Shown here: positions 49,982-60,929 of the stretch, in pieces
How the letters are laid out: every line of letters starts with the position of its first letter
How positions within the stretch are numbered: position 1 is the stretch's first letter
Origin: Xestospongia bergquistia
Taxonomy: Eukaryota > Porifera > Demospongiae > Haplosclerida > Petrosiidae
NCBI GenBank assembly: GCA_963965975.1
Contig: OZ014419.1
Location: 3,437,677-3,501,676, forward strand
Length of the DNA: 64,000 nt
Reading direction: 5' to 3'
Position numbers and translations under genes: made by a program
The notes under the pieces: generated by a model
The model's database searches: none
The model's input: only the letters and a program-made list of their open reading frames with translations
Told to the model about the DNA's origin: nothing

Positions 49982-50361
49982 GTTTCTACCAGTTTGGATA
50001 TGTTTACTATGTAGTACTAGAATCAACTAGTGGTAATGATGATCAACTTCGTATTGTTAGAGTATGTAACAGTACTGCTGACAGTGGTAATATTGATTTC
50101 AACAATCAGTATGAAGTGGTAGTAGGTTGTGATGGAAATACTTTCTTTGTTCCCACTATCAAAAGTGTATCAGTGTTAAATGGAGAGACATTACTGATAG
50201 CAACAACACCACACAGTTCACCTAGTAGAGTCTGTTCCTATAATCTTACAATTATTAACTCCAGAATGGACAGTGCCTATCAGTCCTGTGTAGTAGGTAA
50301 TAGTGGTAATAGTAACATTCAGTGGAGAACCCAGTCTTGTTCAGGATTATCTGGTACTATG
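49982..50361 (+). pseudogene. Sema-domain exon, better-preserved copy
   Basis: Encodes FYQFGYVYYVVLESTSG, RIVRVCNSTADSG, NNQYEVVVGCDGNTFFVP, SVSVLNGETLLIATTP and NSRMDSAYQSCVVGNSG. These match the strand patterns of Sema blades in plexins (FGYFVF, RVCxxD, YVELxxxC, LFG). It ends at a normal donor (ATG/GTGAGC) with a 53-bp intron following. Confidence 0.7.
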
Positions 50362-52510
50362 GTGAGCTAAATTATGAGGCATTTAATACATTTAATTGTT
50401 CTTTCTTTTTATAGTGTGATATTAGTGGTAATTTCTTAGCAGTAGGTGCTACTGATGCTCTTTCTTCTACCAATATTATTACTAACATTACAATAAGTAA
50501 TGGACTAAAATCTATTCTTGGACTGACTGTAGATGATCTCAACTTCATTTTATATTGCATTCTCTGATAGTAACAAACACTATATTTCAAGGTACGAGAT
50601 ATATACTATACTCTAGTTGTTGTGTTAATTTATTCTACAGTATTTGTGGAATAATGGAAACCTTAGTCTGTCTTATTACTGAGGTTGATATGTCTAGTTC
50701 AGTAACTAGTCTTATCTCGTCAGAAGGTTCAAATTATATATATGGTATTAAGGGAACTACTGATGTAAGTACTAGTATATATATATTGTACTATATATCA
50801 TATGTTTGTTAATAGGTAATTGGTTTAAAGATAGAGGAGTGTACTAGTGCTACTAGTTGTAACGAGTGCGTTAATCTGGGTAATCCACTGTGTGGGTGGC
50901 GTGTAGTGGAGGGTAAATGTTCTTGTAGACCTTTCTGTCATGATAGTGATGTATCAGGATGATTCTTGACACAAGGGAATAATGACAGTCATATTAGTAC
51001 TGTCATTATTGATCCACCTCAATTTGTACTGGAGTTAGAATCAATGCCATACCAGGTATTATGTCATATTGAGATTTTTCCTAAATAATCTTACTATCTA
51101 GATCAATATAGCATTCTCTCCTGCTGGTCCTCCTCCTAAGTTATCAGGAGAGGAGTATTTCTGTGTATTTAATCTCTAAATATTGACATATTAAGTCCAT
51201 TACAAGTAAATTGTACTAGTGCCATTTGTCAAGTAGATAATGTCATATCTCAAGTCACTGATATACAACTAGGTAAAGTACATCATTGATTACTAACTAT
51301 CTTTTAATGTTCCTCTTTTAGTCATTAACTTTATCATCTATAGTAATAATAGTGGAGTGAATTTCTTCATACATACTGTCCATTATATCTTCTATAACTG
51401 TTCTGTTACTACAAAGTAAATCTGTAGTACAGTTATGTTCCTTTAATGAACAATAAGAAACAAGATTATTTTTATAGACATACATACTTTGTGTTCCTCA
51501 AACATTTTTTAATTTCATACATTATTTATCCTAATTTGGTATGGTTAAAATACTTGTTACTCATACATGTGTGAATTTCATACATTATTTAGGTATGGTT
51601 ACAGTAATTGTTACTCATACATTTGTGAGTTATGGTTTGCAATAATTAGAGCAATGGGAAAAATGGATATTAATTATTTCATGTACTAACTACCTAGTAT
51701 CCACACACACACACCTGGTAACTTTAGTGTTTATTTGTTTATGACAACATTCCCATTCACACGACAAGTACCTTTTAAATGAATCATTTCATATATAAAT
51801 AAACACCATTTGGTTAGATTGCTTACCTGAGCTTTTTGCTAATATTACTCAACTTTTAATTTCAGATGTGGTCTTTGTGTCTCAACAGATGGTATATGTG
51901 AATGGTGTCAGTTAGATTTCACATGTACTGGAGATAACTCTACTTGTATTGGGAGGACATGATAACTGGATAAGAGTAAGACCCTATAATATAAAAGTAT
52001 AATTATTACTGGTACATTTTATCACAGATAACTTGTGAGGAGAATTCCACTAATCTCTGTCCTCTCTTACAACCTCCCTTATATGGTAATAGCTATAGTC
52101 AACCAGTTGGTGTGAGTAAGCACCTACAATTAAGAACTCTTAATACTATGGTAAGTATATCCTAATTACATGTATGATAAGAAAGCAATCTAAAGGTGAA
52201 TCACACATGCTACAAATCTTTGATAGGTTAGTGGGAGAGATATAAATGTTGTGAGAAGCTGAGGAATTAAGTTTTGGTATTATAGGCAGCTGTATTCTGT
52301 TATCCTAGTTGGATATTAGAAAATAGTTTGATGTCTTGATTTTGAAGACACATCACATTGTTTAGATGTATTTTAAGACTTCATACATAGTGGATAAATT
52401 ATTGGTCATAAGTACACTCACTAAACAAACTAAAAATATCCATCATGTTATGTTAAAAAGAATATATAATTTTATAAAAAGACCTACAGCTAATTGCTTT
52501 CATCTAACTA

Positions 52511-52533
52511 TCTCTCTCTCTCTCTCTCTCTCC
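52511..52533 (+). repeat. (CT)n microsatellite in an intron of the plexin-like gene
   Basis: About eleven CT pairs just upstream of the acceptor before the ACTAGTAGGTATAAC exon; it may double as the polypyrimidine tract. Confidence 0.9.
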
Positions 52534-52854
52534 ATTCAGACTAGTAGGTATAACATACCAATGTTTATTTGGTAATATGGTTAGAACTGGTATACAAACT
52601 AGTGACAATATTATTACATGTAATATACCCAGTGGTCAGGAGGTAAGTGTATTGTATTATTAGAAGATATGTCATTATATTATTACAGTTGTCATTTAGT
52701 GGAGGTCATAATCAGACTCAGACCCATCATTTCGTTCTCAGACAGATCTTTAATACCAAATCCTGTGATATAGAGATTACTACTGGAGATACTATCATTG
52801 GTAAGTCTAATATATAAAGTAAACTGCTGAGTATTCTGTCTCATATATAGTGGT

Positions 52855-53478
52855 TCTATACAATTGTCCTAATGGTTGTTCTTCATGACTAGCTCTGAAC
52901 ATTACCACTGAATTTAACTGTAGTTGATGTGATAGTAATATGTGTAGTGAGAGGAGTGTATGTACTAATAATATAGTCACAAGGAGTGGCAACTGTCCTA
53001 ATCCTGTCATCACTAACTTTGCTCCCAAAAGTGGTCCTCCACAAGGCAGAATACAAGTTACCATATATTGTACTAATTTGGGTACACAGTCTTCAGATAT
53101 CCTCTCTGTTACCCTTGGCAATTGGACATGTACCTCTAACCCAGATCTGTATGTACCTGGTAGGAGGATAGTATGTAGTATTACTCTTGCTGACAGTAAT
53201 ACTGTAACAAGCAATGTAACTATAACTGTGATAGTGAATACTACTGTACCTCAACCTAAGACAGCTGTCAGTAGTACCCACTTCCAATTCCTGACCCTTA
53301 TTAAGTCAGTGAGTCCTACGTTTGGTCCAATTAGTGGAGGTACTCTAGTGAGAATAGAAGGAACTAACTTGGATATTGGTAACAAAGAAGAGACCAAAAT
53401 AATCATGAGAGAGTCCTCGTCAAATAAGAGGAGAAAGAGGAGCAGTCACTTTTATGATATTGAGTGTAATATTATGTA
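52855..53478 (+). pseudogene. IPT/TIG-coding exon of the plexin-like gene
   Basis: The longest exon of the gene. It carries a third PSI-like cysteine cluster (NCPNGCSS, then stops, then CDSNMCSERSVC), followed by two IPT/TIG starts: CPNPVITNFAPKSGPPQG and SVSPTFGPISGGTLVRI. IPT domains form the Ig-like stalk of plexins and MET-type receptors. Two in-frame TGA codons (52,886 and 52,925) fall in the PSI-like part, the second where the family has Trp. The donor ATG/TAAGTG at the end is weak. Confidence 0.7.
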
Positions 53479-54178
53479 AGTGTTAATGACTTACTATAGT
53501 TGACACTAGTATCATATAAGATTGGTTCTCTTCTCAGGAACATTAACTCAAGTCAAATCCGATGTACTTCAGCTAATGTTTGTTCTATTAATTGTACCAG
53601 GACTATAATAGTGTCAGTAAATGAAGCAGAGTTTAGTAATTCAGCAGTGACATATCTTTATAAACCAGATCCCACATTTAGTTCACTGACTCGTCAAATA
53701 ACTATATCAGCGTAAGTCGAGTATATTATGAGACTTAGTGATCTGTTGTGTTTATTGTGTAGTGGAGATATCAAGTTGAACTTTACTAGTACTAGTATAG
53801 ATGTAATCCAGTCTCCTATGATCCGTATCACTGACTCTAGATATCCTACTACCACTGAGGTATGACCAATATACTAGTTTAATATAATCACTTTACTTCT
53901 CTCTCTTATAGCAATGTGTTAATGTTAGTAGTACTAAACTACAATGTATAGCTCCTCCTATTAGTGGAGTTAATGTGACTAGTGCCATTGATACTACGGT
54001 GACTTATACATTGATACTAGATGGAGTTACTTCACCAGACAGTAGTCAATGTGAATTCAGACTTACTCTCAAGCCAAATACTACTTTCAATAGAATTGAT
54101 TTTAATGATCGCAATATTGATTTAGGAGATAGTTCACAGACTGTTCAGATAAGAGTCAGTGTCTCCACTTAATGTACT

Positions 54179-54270
54179 TACCGTATAGTTGGTATATTTC
54201 ATGGTTTTACCCGAAATTCATATTTGTGAAATTAAATCCCTGCGAAATATACCACCTATGTATACGGTAC
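54179..54270. mobile_element. Small inverted-repeat element (MITE-like)
   Basis: The left end acttaccgtatagttggtat continues with atttc and pairs with the right end gaaatataccacctatgtat plus acggtac. The two ends are imperfect inverted repeats of about 25-30 bp around a short centre. It sits immediately after the exon ending GTCTCCACT, about where the splice donor should be. No transposase, as expected for a MITE. Family unknown. Confidence 0.65.
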
Positions 54271-54621
54271 ATAATTTATCATATTTGTTTATAGGGTAGT
54301 AATATTCAATCTGTGATTAGTTCAGAAATAAATGTAAAAGTTGTCTCTGAGGAATGTAGAAGTGAGTCTCTATCAAATAAATTATGAATGAATGATGTAA
54401 TATGTATTGATATAAAGTGATATATGTCTCAGATCATAGCATGTACACCACCAGTTAAATATCAGTATACAGTTATAAATGTTACTGTAAGTATATATAT
54501 ATATATCTCATATTTCTTATTCTTCATTTCCACTTCATGTTTAGGTTCAAGTTGGTAGTTATTTAACATTTCCCATTAATTCTACTGATATTATCAATTG
54601 GACTCTTATTTATAGTAGACA

Positions 54622-54776
54622 GAAGATAGTTCTTCAATTAGTGGTGCTGTAGTTGGTGGTATTATTGGAGTAGTAATAATAATTGTTATAGTTTTATTAA
54701 TAGTTCTTATTGTTATAGTGATATTATGGTATCGAAATAAATTAAGAAGAACAAGGGCTAATACAGCAAAATAAGA
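54622..54776 (+). pseudogene. Transmembrane exon of the plexin-like gene
   Basis: After an acceptor (tttatag), EDSSSISGAVVGGIIG leads into a run of about 25 Ile, Val and Leu residues, then a basic stop-transfer stretch WYRNKLRRTRANTAK. A TAA follows at once and no clean GT donor is visible. The tail exon from 54,816 (DIGGNEVFTISPNIVY) would join only if a donor were used before the stop. Confidence 0.75.
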
Positions 54777-55006
54777 TAATGTAAAATTCACTATCATGTT
54801 AGTTCTTTTATCATAGTGATATCGGAGGAAATGAAGTATTCACAATATCTCCTAACATAGTGTATCAGGATAATACTAGAGCTGTCCCTACTCAATCCAA
54901 CCCAGTCTATATCACAACCAGTGATGTACATACATATGAGGAGTTACCTTACTCAAATCAATTAGATGCTAACACTGTACATCACTCCTCACCTACCAAC
55001 AGATAA

Positions 55007-55860
55007 TATAATTTTATAAAAATCTTGATGTTGAGCAACTGAACTGAATGATAGATATTAAAAGTTAATTTTTAATAACTACAAACAGTTTTGTTTTTTT
55101 GTATATATTTTGCTGTATATTAAATGTAATTGTTTTCAAAATGCAATTATAACTTTTTTAGGAAGGGTTCCATACAAGAACATACAAGAACAAAGGATAG
55201 GAGGGATGGTTTTTTCTATATACACAATAATAGCAACACATTTCATACATGCACACGCATACCATCAATTGTTTATTATTAACTAAGAAAATCAAATATA
55301 AATATAATTTTACAGCTTCAGACTTCAGTTTGTTTTATTACAAAAAAATATAAATAGTAATGAGTACATATGCACACAAATTGTCATATGCATGTAAGGA
55401 TAGGAAAAGGGGGCTAAACTTCAGCCCCCTAACTTATGCCAAGTAGTACATAGTAATAATTAATCAGTCATTGTTGCATCTTTGGGTGGCAACACCAGAC
55501 TAACAAATAACTTATATGATGACAGTGGGTATAAAGTCCATACTCTTTGTTGAATAATTGTTAAAACAATTTAGGTATGTGTATAATCATTACATTTAAT
55601 CTGTATCCAATCCCTGGCTCTCCCCATTCTCTGCAGAATGAAGAGATGGTCACATGAAATTATCATTGTTAGTCCCCAAATTTCAATTAAGTTCCTACCA
55701 ACTTCCAATGATAAATTTTAGTACTTCAAGTCCAAATAATTCAGTATAGAAATAAAGATAGAGAAGACAAAGGGTTACTATTAATTACCACATCTACATT
55801 GTGATTTTCACTGGATAGTTGTATTTCTAATGTTAGTTTAAAGAATTAGTTATTTATTTA
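55007..55860. other. Intergenic stretch between the two receptor-like loci
   Basis: About 850 bp, AT-rich, no coding signal. It contains the hairpin at 55,408-55,430. Confidence 0.5.
55408..55430. other. Perfect GC-rich hairpin
   Basis: AGGGGGCT and AGCCCCCT form an 8-bp perfect stem around a 7-base loop, unusual in such AT-rich surroundings. It is not the histone 3' stem-loop. It could be a folded RNA element or a mobile-element remnant. Confidence 0.5.
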
Positions 55861-58383
55861 AGTGTTGTCTACCCTGTAGTTGTTCTGATCCTACTACCAA
55901 TATCATCACTGCTAATATATTCAGTAAGTTATATCTCATTGTACTAGTACACACTATCATTTGTTACTGATCTACTATAGGACATGTAGAGATCATAGAC
56001 TTCAGTGTTGTTGAACTTCCTCACCACCTATACTCTGTGAGCCTTTTATACTGATTTCATAAAATGGTTGTGTATCACTAGATCTATATACAGTGATGCT
56101 AGCAGGATTATTAGTAATGCTACAGTGGAGAGGATCACTGTCACTATTGTTGTTACATTTGACAGGTTGTCTATTAGGATAGATCCACTCTCCTCCAGAC
56201 AATGTAGAACCAGGTAACACACACTGGAACTTTCATTAGTTATGTTACTACATTAAATGTAAAAATATGTACTTATAACATATCATTTTTAATGTCTAAC
56301 TAAACTAATTGTCATACTTACTTTGTAAGAACAGAACAGTCATAGAAGATATAATGGTCAGTATGTATGTGAAGAACTTCACTCTAGTATGATTACTGTA
56401 GATACCAATGTTAGTAACTACAAGAGGAACATTTACTTTCAACTACACACCACCCACACAGTGGATTACCCAATGTATAAAGGAGTGAACTACAATGACA
56501 CTGTGATATTAGAGGTATGTGAAATTTAGTTATTCATCTTAACTAGGTTTACCATTTTCTAGTTCCCAGTGGTTCTCCATCTAATGTGATGACATATATT
56601 TTAAATGAGAGTAGTATCAAAGTCAACTGGACTATGTCATCACAGACTAATGGATATGTGATTGTCATTAACTCTACTACTGGAATAGTTACCAACAAGA
56701 TATCTACTAAAGAAGATGAAGTTGTAATCAATGGAATTGCATTAAAAACAAATTACGACATCAGTGTGTATTTATATAGAGATCTTCCTTCAATTAATAG
56801 TACACAAAGATTGTTAAGGTTTGATGGTGAGTTGATATTAGTATAAACACAATGTGATTTTATTTGATTGTCTAGTTCCTACACCAGTAACTTATCTATC
56901 AGTGAGTAATGTCTCAACCACTACTATTAGTGAAATGGACTAGTCCCAGTAGTGAGGATGGTAGCTATGTAACATACTACAGTACAACATTTCCTATAGT
57001 CCATCTTGTCCTGAGTTATCATCAGTGAATGTGACATTAATCTCTGTTACTCCTCATCAGTTCACTACAACATATAGTTATTCATTATAGAGAATTGTTC
57101 AGTGGTATGAACTATACCGTCACAGTGACAGCTGGTAACATACTAGGAGAGTCTAGTCCAGTAATGATATTAGGTGAAACAGAACCAACATCAATTAATT
57201 TATGTGATAATATGGCTAATTAATGTTGACAATAATTCACAAGTCCAGGAGGATCACCTACATCAATTACAGCTTTTCCATTAAATAAGATATCAAATAG
57301 AATCACATGGAAAGAGATTGATTGTCATCTATGTAATGGTAGAATCATTGAGTATATTGTGATCATTAGTAACAATAGTATCATATACAACCTCACCAGT
57401 AGTGAGAGATATGTCATTGTGAATGATCTGGTAATTAGTAATGTATATTACATGAGTGTAGCTGGTGTGAACCCTATCAGAAGAGGTCCCTTCAGTAATC
57501 CTATTGAAGTACAGATTGGAACTGGTAAGTACATTGTCTAGTGAACAACAATTATACATTGTACTCAGTTCTTGGTCCAGTTAGTACACAATCCAGTTTG
57601 ATATCTACTACATGGGCTGTTATCTCATGGAGGGTACCTAGTTATATTCCTGTAACCTATCCTATTATCACAGAGATAGGGTACACTACTCATCAGTCTA
57701 ATGGTAGTTGTTCACCTAGTGATGAGTTTAGTCAAATGATAAAAACTAATACAAGTAGTATAAATGTGATCTGATAGGTAACATCTGTTATCTGTTTGGT
57801 GTATGTGGTTACACTGTTAATGGTTATGGACTATGGACAGTGATTGGTAATCAAACTCTATTTGCAACAGTATTTTCAGTGACTATTTATCATGCTACCA
57901 CCCACAACCATAGTGTTAACTATATCTCGTCAAATACCACCATCTACAACAATAGTGTCAATAATATCTCTTCAGCCATCCTTAGGTACTACTATTAAAG
58001 GTAGGTACAATATGAGGATTTATCCCTAAGTTTATAATTTCTCCCCAGTTACTTCATCTAACATTAATACTATTACTGTACTGGGTGTACTAGTTGGTAT
58101 ACTGTTTATTGTAGTGATAACTAGTTCCATTTTCAATATACTTCTATTATTATACATCTGACAGTATGTGAAACATGTAATATTTTAAGTTATCAATATT
58201 TTTACTTTTGTAGACTCAAATCATTGGGAACTAATACAAGTAAAGGAGTATTCTGTAGACACAGTGAATGGTTTAAACCTACTTGATGTTGACATGTACT
58301 TAATACAAACAGGAGCCTTACAACCTTATCAGGTGGAACAGGCTTCCAAAGTTATTGTTACTATTAGGTATTTTGTTATGTAG
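55861..58383 (+). pseudogene. Ig/FN3 single-pass receptor pseudogene
   Basis: Exon-like pieces in order: CCLPCSCSDPTTNIITANIF (ending 55,922 at a donor); HVEIIDFSVVELPHHLYS (from 55,981); an Ig-type strand NGQYVCEELHSSM (56,335-56,516); FN3-1 VPSGSPSNVMTYILN...VNWTMSS (56,562-56,825); FN3-2 from 56,876 (VPTPVTYLSVSN), frameshifted at least twice; FN3-3 (SPGGSPTSITAF to GPFSNPIEV, 57,242-57,525); FN3-4 (TTWAVISWRVPSYIPV). A transmembrane segment ITVLGVLVGILFIVVI (58,069-58,155) and a short tail follow, with alternative stops near 58,284 or at 58,381. There is no start exon or signal peptide, one exon is inverted, and TGA follows the helix. FN3 and Ig domains suggest a former surface receptor or adhesion protein. 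Confidence 0.7.
56040..56220 (-). pseudogene. Inverted exon of the Ig/FN3 receptor
   Basis: On the minus strand there is a clean frame: VLPGSTLSGGEWIYPNRQPV, then CNNNSDSDPLHCSITNNPAS, then ITVYRSSDTQPFYEISIKG. It is preceded on its own strand by an acceptor-like ttccag. Its content looks like the extracellular module that should come before the CCLPCSCSD exon, which is on the plus strand at 55,861. So it lies inverted and downstream of its expected partner. The left breakpoint is near 56,035-56,050. Confidence 0.6.
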
Positions 58384-59221
58384 GCTTCAGTAAAAGATTT
58401 TGCTTTATGATGTTTCTCAATGCCTCCTTCTGCAAGACTGTAGTTTCCCTTCTGAGAATTAATACTAGATAGACAAAAGCATAGTGCTGCAAATAAATAT
58501 AGAGTATATATATTCAAACTACCGTTTTTAGGAGGTTTACTATTAAATTAATTTACTACTTGACTTACGGAGTACTCTGAACAAGAAACTGGACAGGCTA
58601 TAAACACAGGTAGAAAGAAGATCTGCAGTCACTAATTGTTAATCTCCAGAGAAACTAAAACAGGTAACCCCTGTAATAATTAATTACCTTTTAATCACTA
58701 AATGTGAAATATATACTGTATGAGTTGACTCACCCAAAGTCCACAGCTATATATATTAATTGTAGTAACTAAACTGACTAATGTTTAAATATGTATGTAT
58801 TAAAATTTTTATTCAAAGCTTGCTAAATGTGAGCCTTTAAAGTTGATAAATTTTAAATAATAATAGACTTTTAGTATTTATTAATGTTTCAAGTCTATAA
58901 GCAACAGAAAGTATTAGCTAAAGTAAAGCTACTGTTGTAGTCAAATTAATGTTTGGTGACAAGCACCAATGCAATTGACAATTAATGAACCACTAGACTC
59001 TAGTATATTCTCTTGTCAGCCTTGAGTGTCTTCTAGCATTCTGTATTTGTTCATAACTTGTGCCAACTCTCAATTTTAAAGATGTCAGTACTGTTTATTG
59101 TGAGAGGAGTAATTAATTATAAGTAGATTTTACAATCATTCATGTTATTCCATAGTCATTGTTAAGTCATATACTACTTGTTAATTGAATGGAATGTAGC
59201 TGTTATTTCTGAACAATTATA
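58384..59221. other. AT-rich stretch, no gene seen
   Basis: About 840 bp without a coding frame, recognisable repeat or RNA gene. Confidence 0.5.
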
Positions 59222-59440
59222 GAAGCTTTTGTTGAAGAAACAGCTGCTATTTGGGAAAACCTGGCTAGTTGTGCTATCCAGATACCTCCAGTAAGTAATA
59301 CATTAACAACAATAATAGTCTGTTACTTGCATGTATGTCATTATAGGTTATTGAGAGTACAATTGAAGAGATTGATGGAGTAATAGGAAAGTGTGATGAA
59401 GCTAGAGGGGTTCTGCATTTAATCTACAGCCAATTTTGAT
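59222..59440 (+). pseudogene. Two-exon death-fold-like fragment
   Basis: Exon 1 (59,222-59,290) reads EAFVEETAAIWENLASCAIQ and ends IPP at a donor GTAAGT. After a 55-bp intron, exon 2 (59,346-59,440) reads VIESTIEEIDGVIGKCDEAR, then GVLHLIYSQF and a stop. The spacing W-x2-LA ... I-x2-I ... KC-x2-A ... L resembles the core of a Death-type helical bundle (adaptor or NLR-type proteins). No other part of a protein is attached, so this is a fragment and the family call is tentative. Confidence 0.4.
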
Positions 59441-60231
59441 ATAGAACTAGATTACTAGACATTGTGGATATTACGATGATGTATAAACAGAAAATGCAAT
59501 AAATACATCACTAAGTTTATCCTAATATTCAAAAGTTATTTATTTGTATTTAAAACTAAAAATTAATTAATGTAAAATTATGTCAGTACAATTATGGATA
59601 TGGCTTCATTAATGTCGTAAACTGCTGACTAGACCTATTGCTATAATATTTCCCATTGTTTGTTTCTCTGATTCTTTCACCTATATATTAACATAATTAG
59701 AAGACTTAACATAAATGGATTAAAATTGTTTAGGTTTTACATAAGGACCATACTACCATTACTTAGAACATTTTCTGAAGTTTGTGTCTGTCATCACCTC
59801 GGTCGCCATCATTTACATAATTTTATGGTCATTGCTTGTAGAGTTAATGGCATTAACAACTCATTTATTTCTTTTTAAAGGCTATGTAAGATAACATGTC
59901 ACAGTAGTATGACTTGTTACTGTACAAAAAAGCATCAGACTAGATATCAGACATTTGGCAAAATGATGTGTCTAAAGAAGGCCAAATACTTGTGTACTAC
60001 ATGAATCTGTATTCATTAAACTTTCACTTTAACAATAATAAAATTATTAATTTTTTCATAACACTTTATTTAAGTGTTGCTACTCATATTACATAGTTTG
60101 GTAGTAATGGTTTCATATTACCAGATAGTCTTCACTGTATTGATGGTGCAGTATCTGTCTTCTCTTATCCCTTTAATGATTATGATATTGGGACACATAA
60201 TTGTGATCATTATCAATTAATATAGAAGTAA
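59441..60231. other. Mostly non-coding, AT-rich
   Basis: No convincing gene. A short open piece near 60,092-60,225 (FGSNGFILPDSLHCIDGA) follows an acceptor-like tattacatag, but nothing identifies it. Confidence 0.4.
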
Positions 60232-60426
60232 ATGGAGACTGCATTTTTACAGGACACATTGGTGGAATTAATTATTGACATATTATCTGATGGTAAACTC
60301 AAGGTCTCCTCTGATGATGCTATGAGCAATAGTCTTAGTAATGGATCTATTGAAACCTCTAACCTCAAAATCACTCATTACCACTTTGAAGTTAGGTATT
60401 TCCTAACATCTAGTAAAGAGAATTGA
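60232..60426 (+). CDS. Possible small exon, unknown
   Basis: An open frame (DTLVELIIDILSDGKLKVSS, then ETSNLKITHYHFEVRYF) follows an acceptor-like tgcatttttacag at about 60,252. A further piece after ttcag near 60,470 (VFDCLCYLPLNPKKQKKRYF) could be the next exon. I recognise no domain. It may belong with the death-fold fragment upstream or be chance. Confidence 0.25.
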   Translation: METAFLQDTLVELIIDILSDGKLKVSSDDAMSNSLSNGSIETSNLKITHYHFEVRYFLTSSKEN

Positions 60427-60559
60427 TTTACAGTTACATCATTCGTTCATCCATCTATCTATCCATTCAGGTATTTGATTGTCTCTGTTATCTACCACTC
60501 AACCCAAAGAAGCAGAAAAAGAGGTATTTCTGTCAAACTAGCCACTATTGAAGTACTAT

Positions 60560-60929
60560 TGAGGGAGGTAATAGTTGTAGTAAAGGGGTGGATACATATT
60601 GTTATGAATTGTTGATAATATTAGAGGGTCTGAGTCCATGTTTTAATTATTTGGCTGGACAGAGCCAGTTAATACAACTTCTTGTCTCTCTTCTACACAC
60701 TAGCTTCTGCTGGAATTAAACTAAAAGTAAGAAAGCAGATATACTGCAATACTGAGTAAGTCCATCTGTCCATTAATCCATCCATTTATGGCTGTATATT
60801 TAGACGTTTATTTATTTAGCAGTTTATCTCCTGTACCATAACAATTCATTAAATCAGATACATGTACATGTACCATTTATTTGTACATATAATTATTCTA
60901 CATTATTCTCAATTTCCATTAGATACGTT
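60560..60929. other. No gene seen
   Basis: Fragmentary frames only, with low-complexity catccatccattt runs near 60,770. Confidence 0.4.

Larger units (their letters stand above)
48874..55006 (+). pseudogene. Plexin-like receptor gene (Sema, PSI, IPT, TM), probably a pseudogene
   Basis: Starts at ATG 48,874 with a signal peptide (MIKTKLSVLSLLLTL). A Sema domain follows (GSVNSLTVGGDRVLARTGN; WLVVCYTNASCSALNG; YYVVLESTSGND; LRIVRVCNST), then a PSI domain (CTSATSCNECVNLGNPLCGW near 50,835-50,900), then the plexin-type FSPAGPP region. A second PSI-like piece (CGLCVSTDGICEWC near 51,866) and IPT/TIG domains (SGPPQGRIQVT; FGPISGGTLVRIEGTNL) follow. A helix (54,640-54,735) and a tail with NPVY and YEELPY end at TAA 55,004. 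Introns are short GT-AG (for example 50,362-50,414, 53 bp). Disabling changes: TGA at 50,960, 52,886 and 52,925; a frameshift near 50,545; stops near 51,175, 51,960 and 54,774. No RasGAP or kinase domain is present. Confidence 0.75.

Noticed and set aside
52807-53214. Minus-strand ORF of 135 codons
   Set aside because: Antisense of the IPT-coding exon, whose plus-strand translation has clear IPT motifs and splice sites.
54606-54797. Minus-strand ORF rich in Ile and Thr
   Set aside because: Antisense of the Ile/Val-rich transmembrane exon; low complexity.
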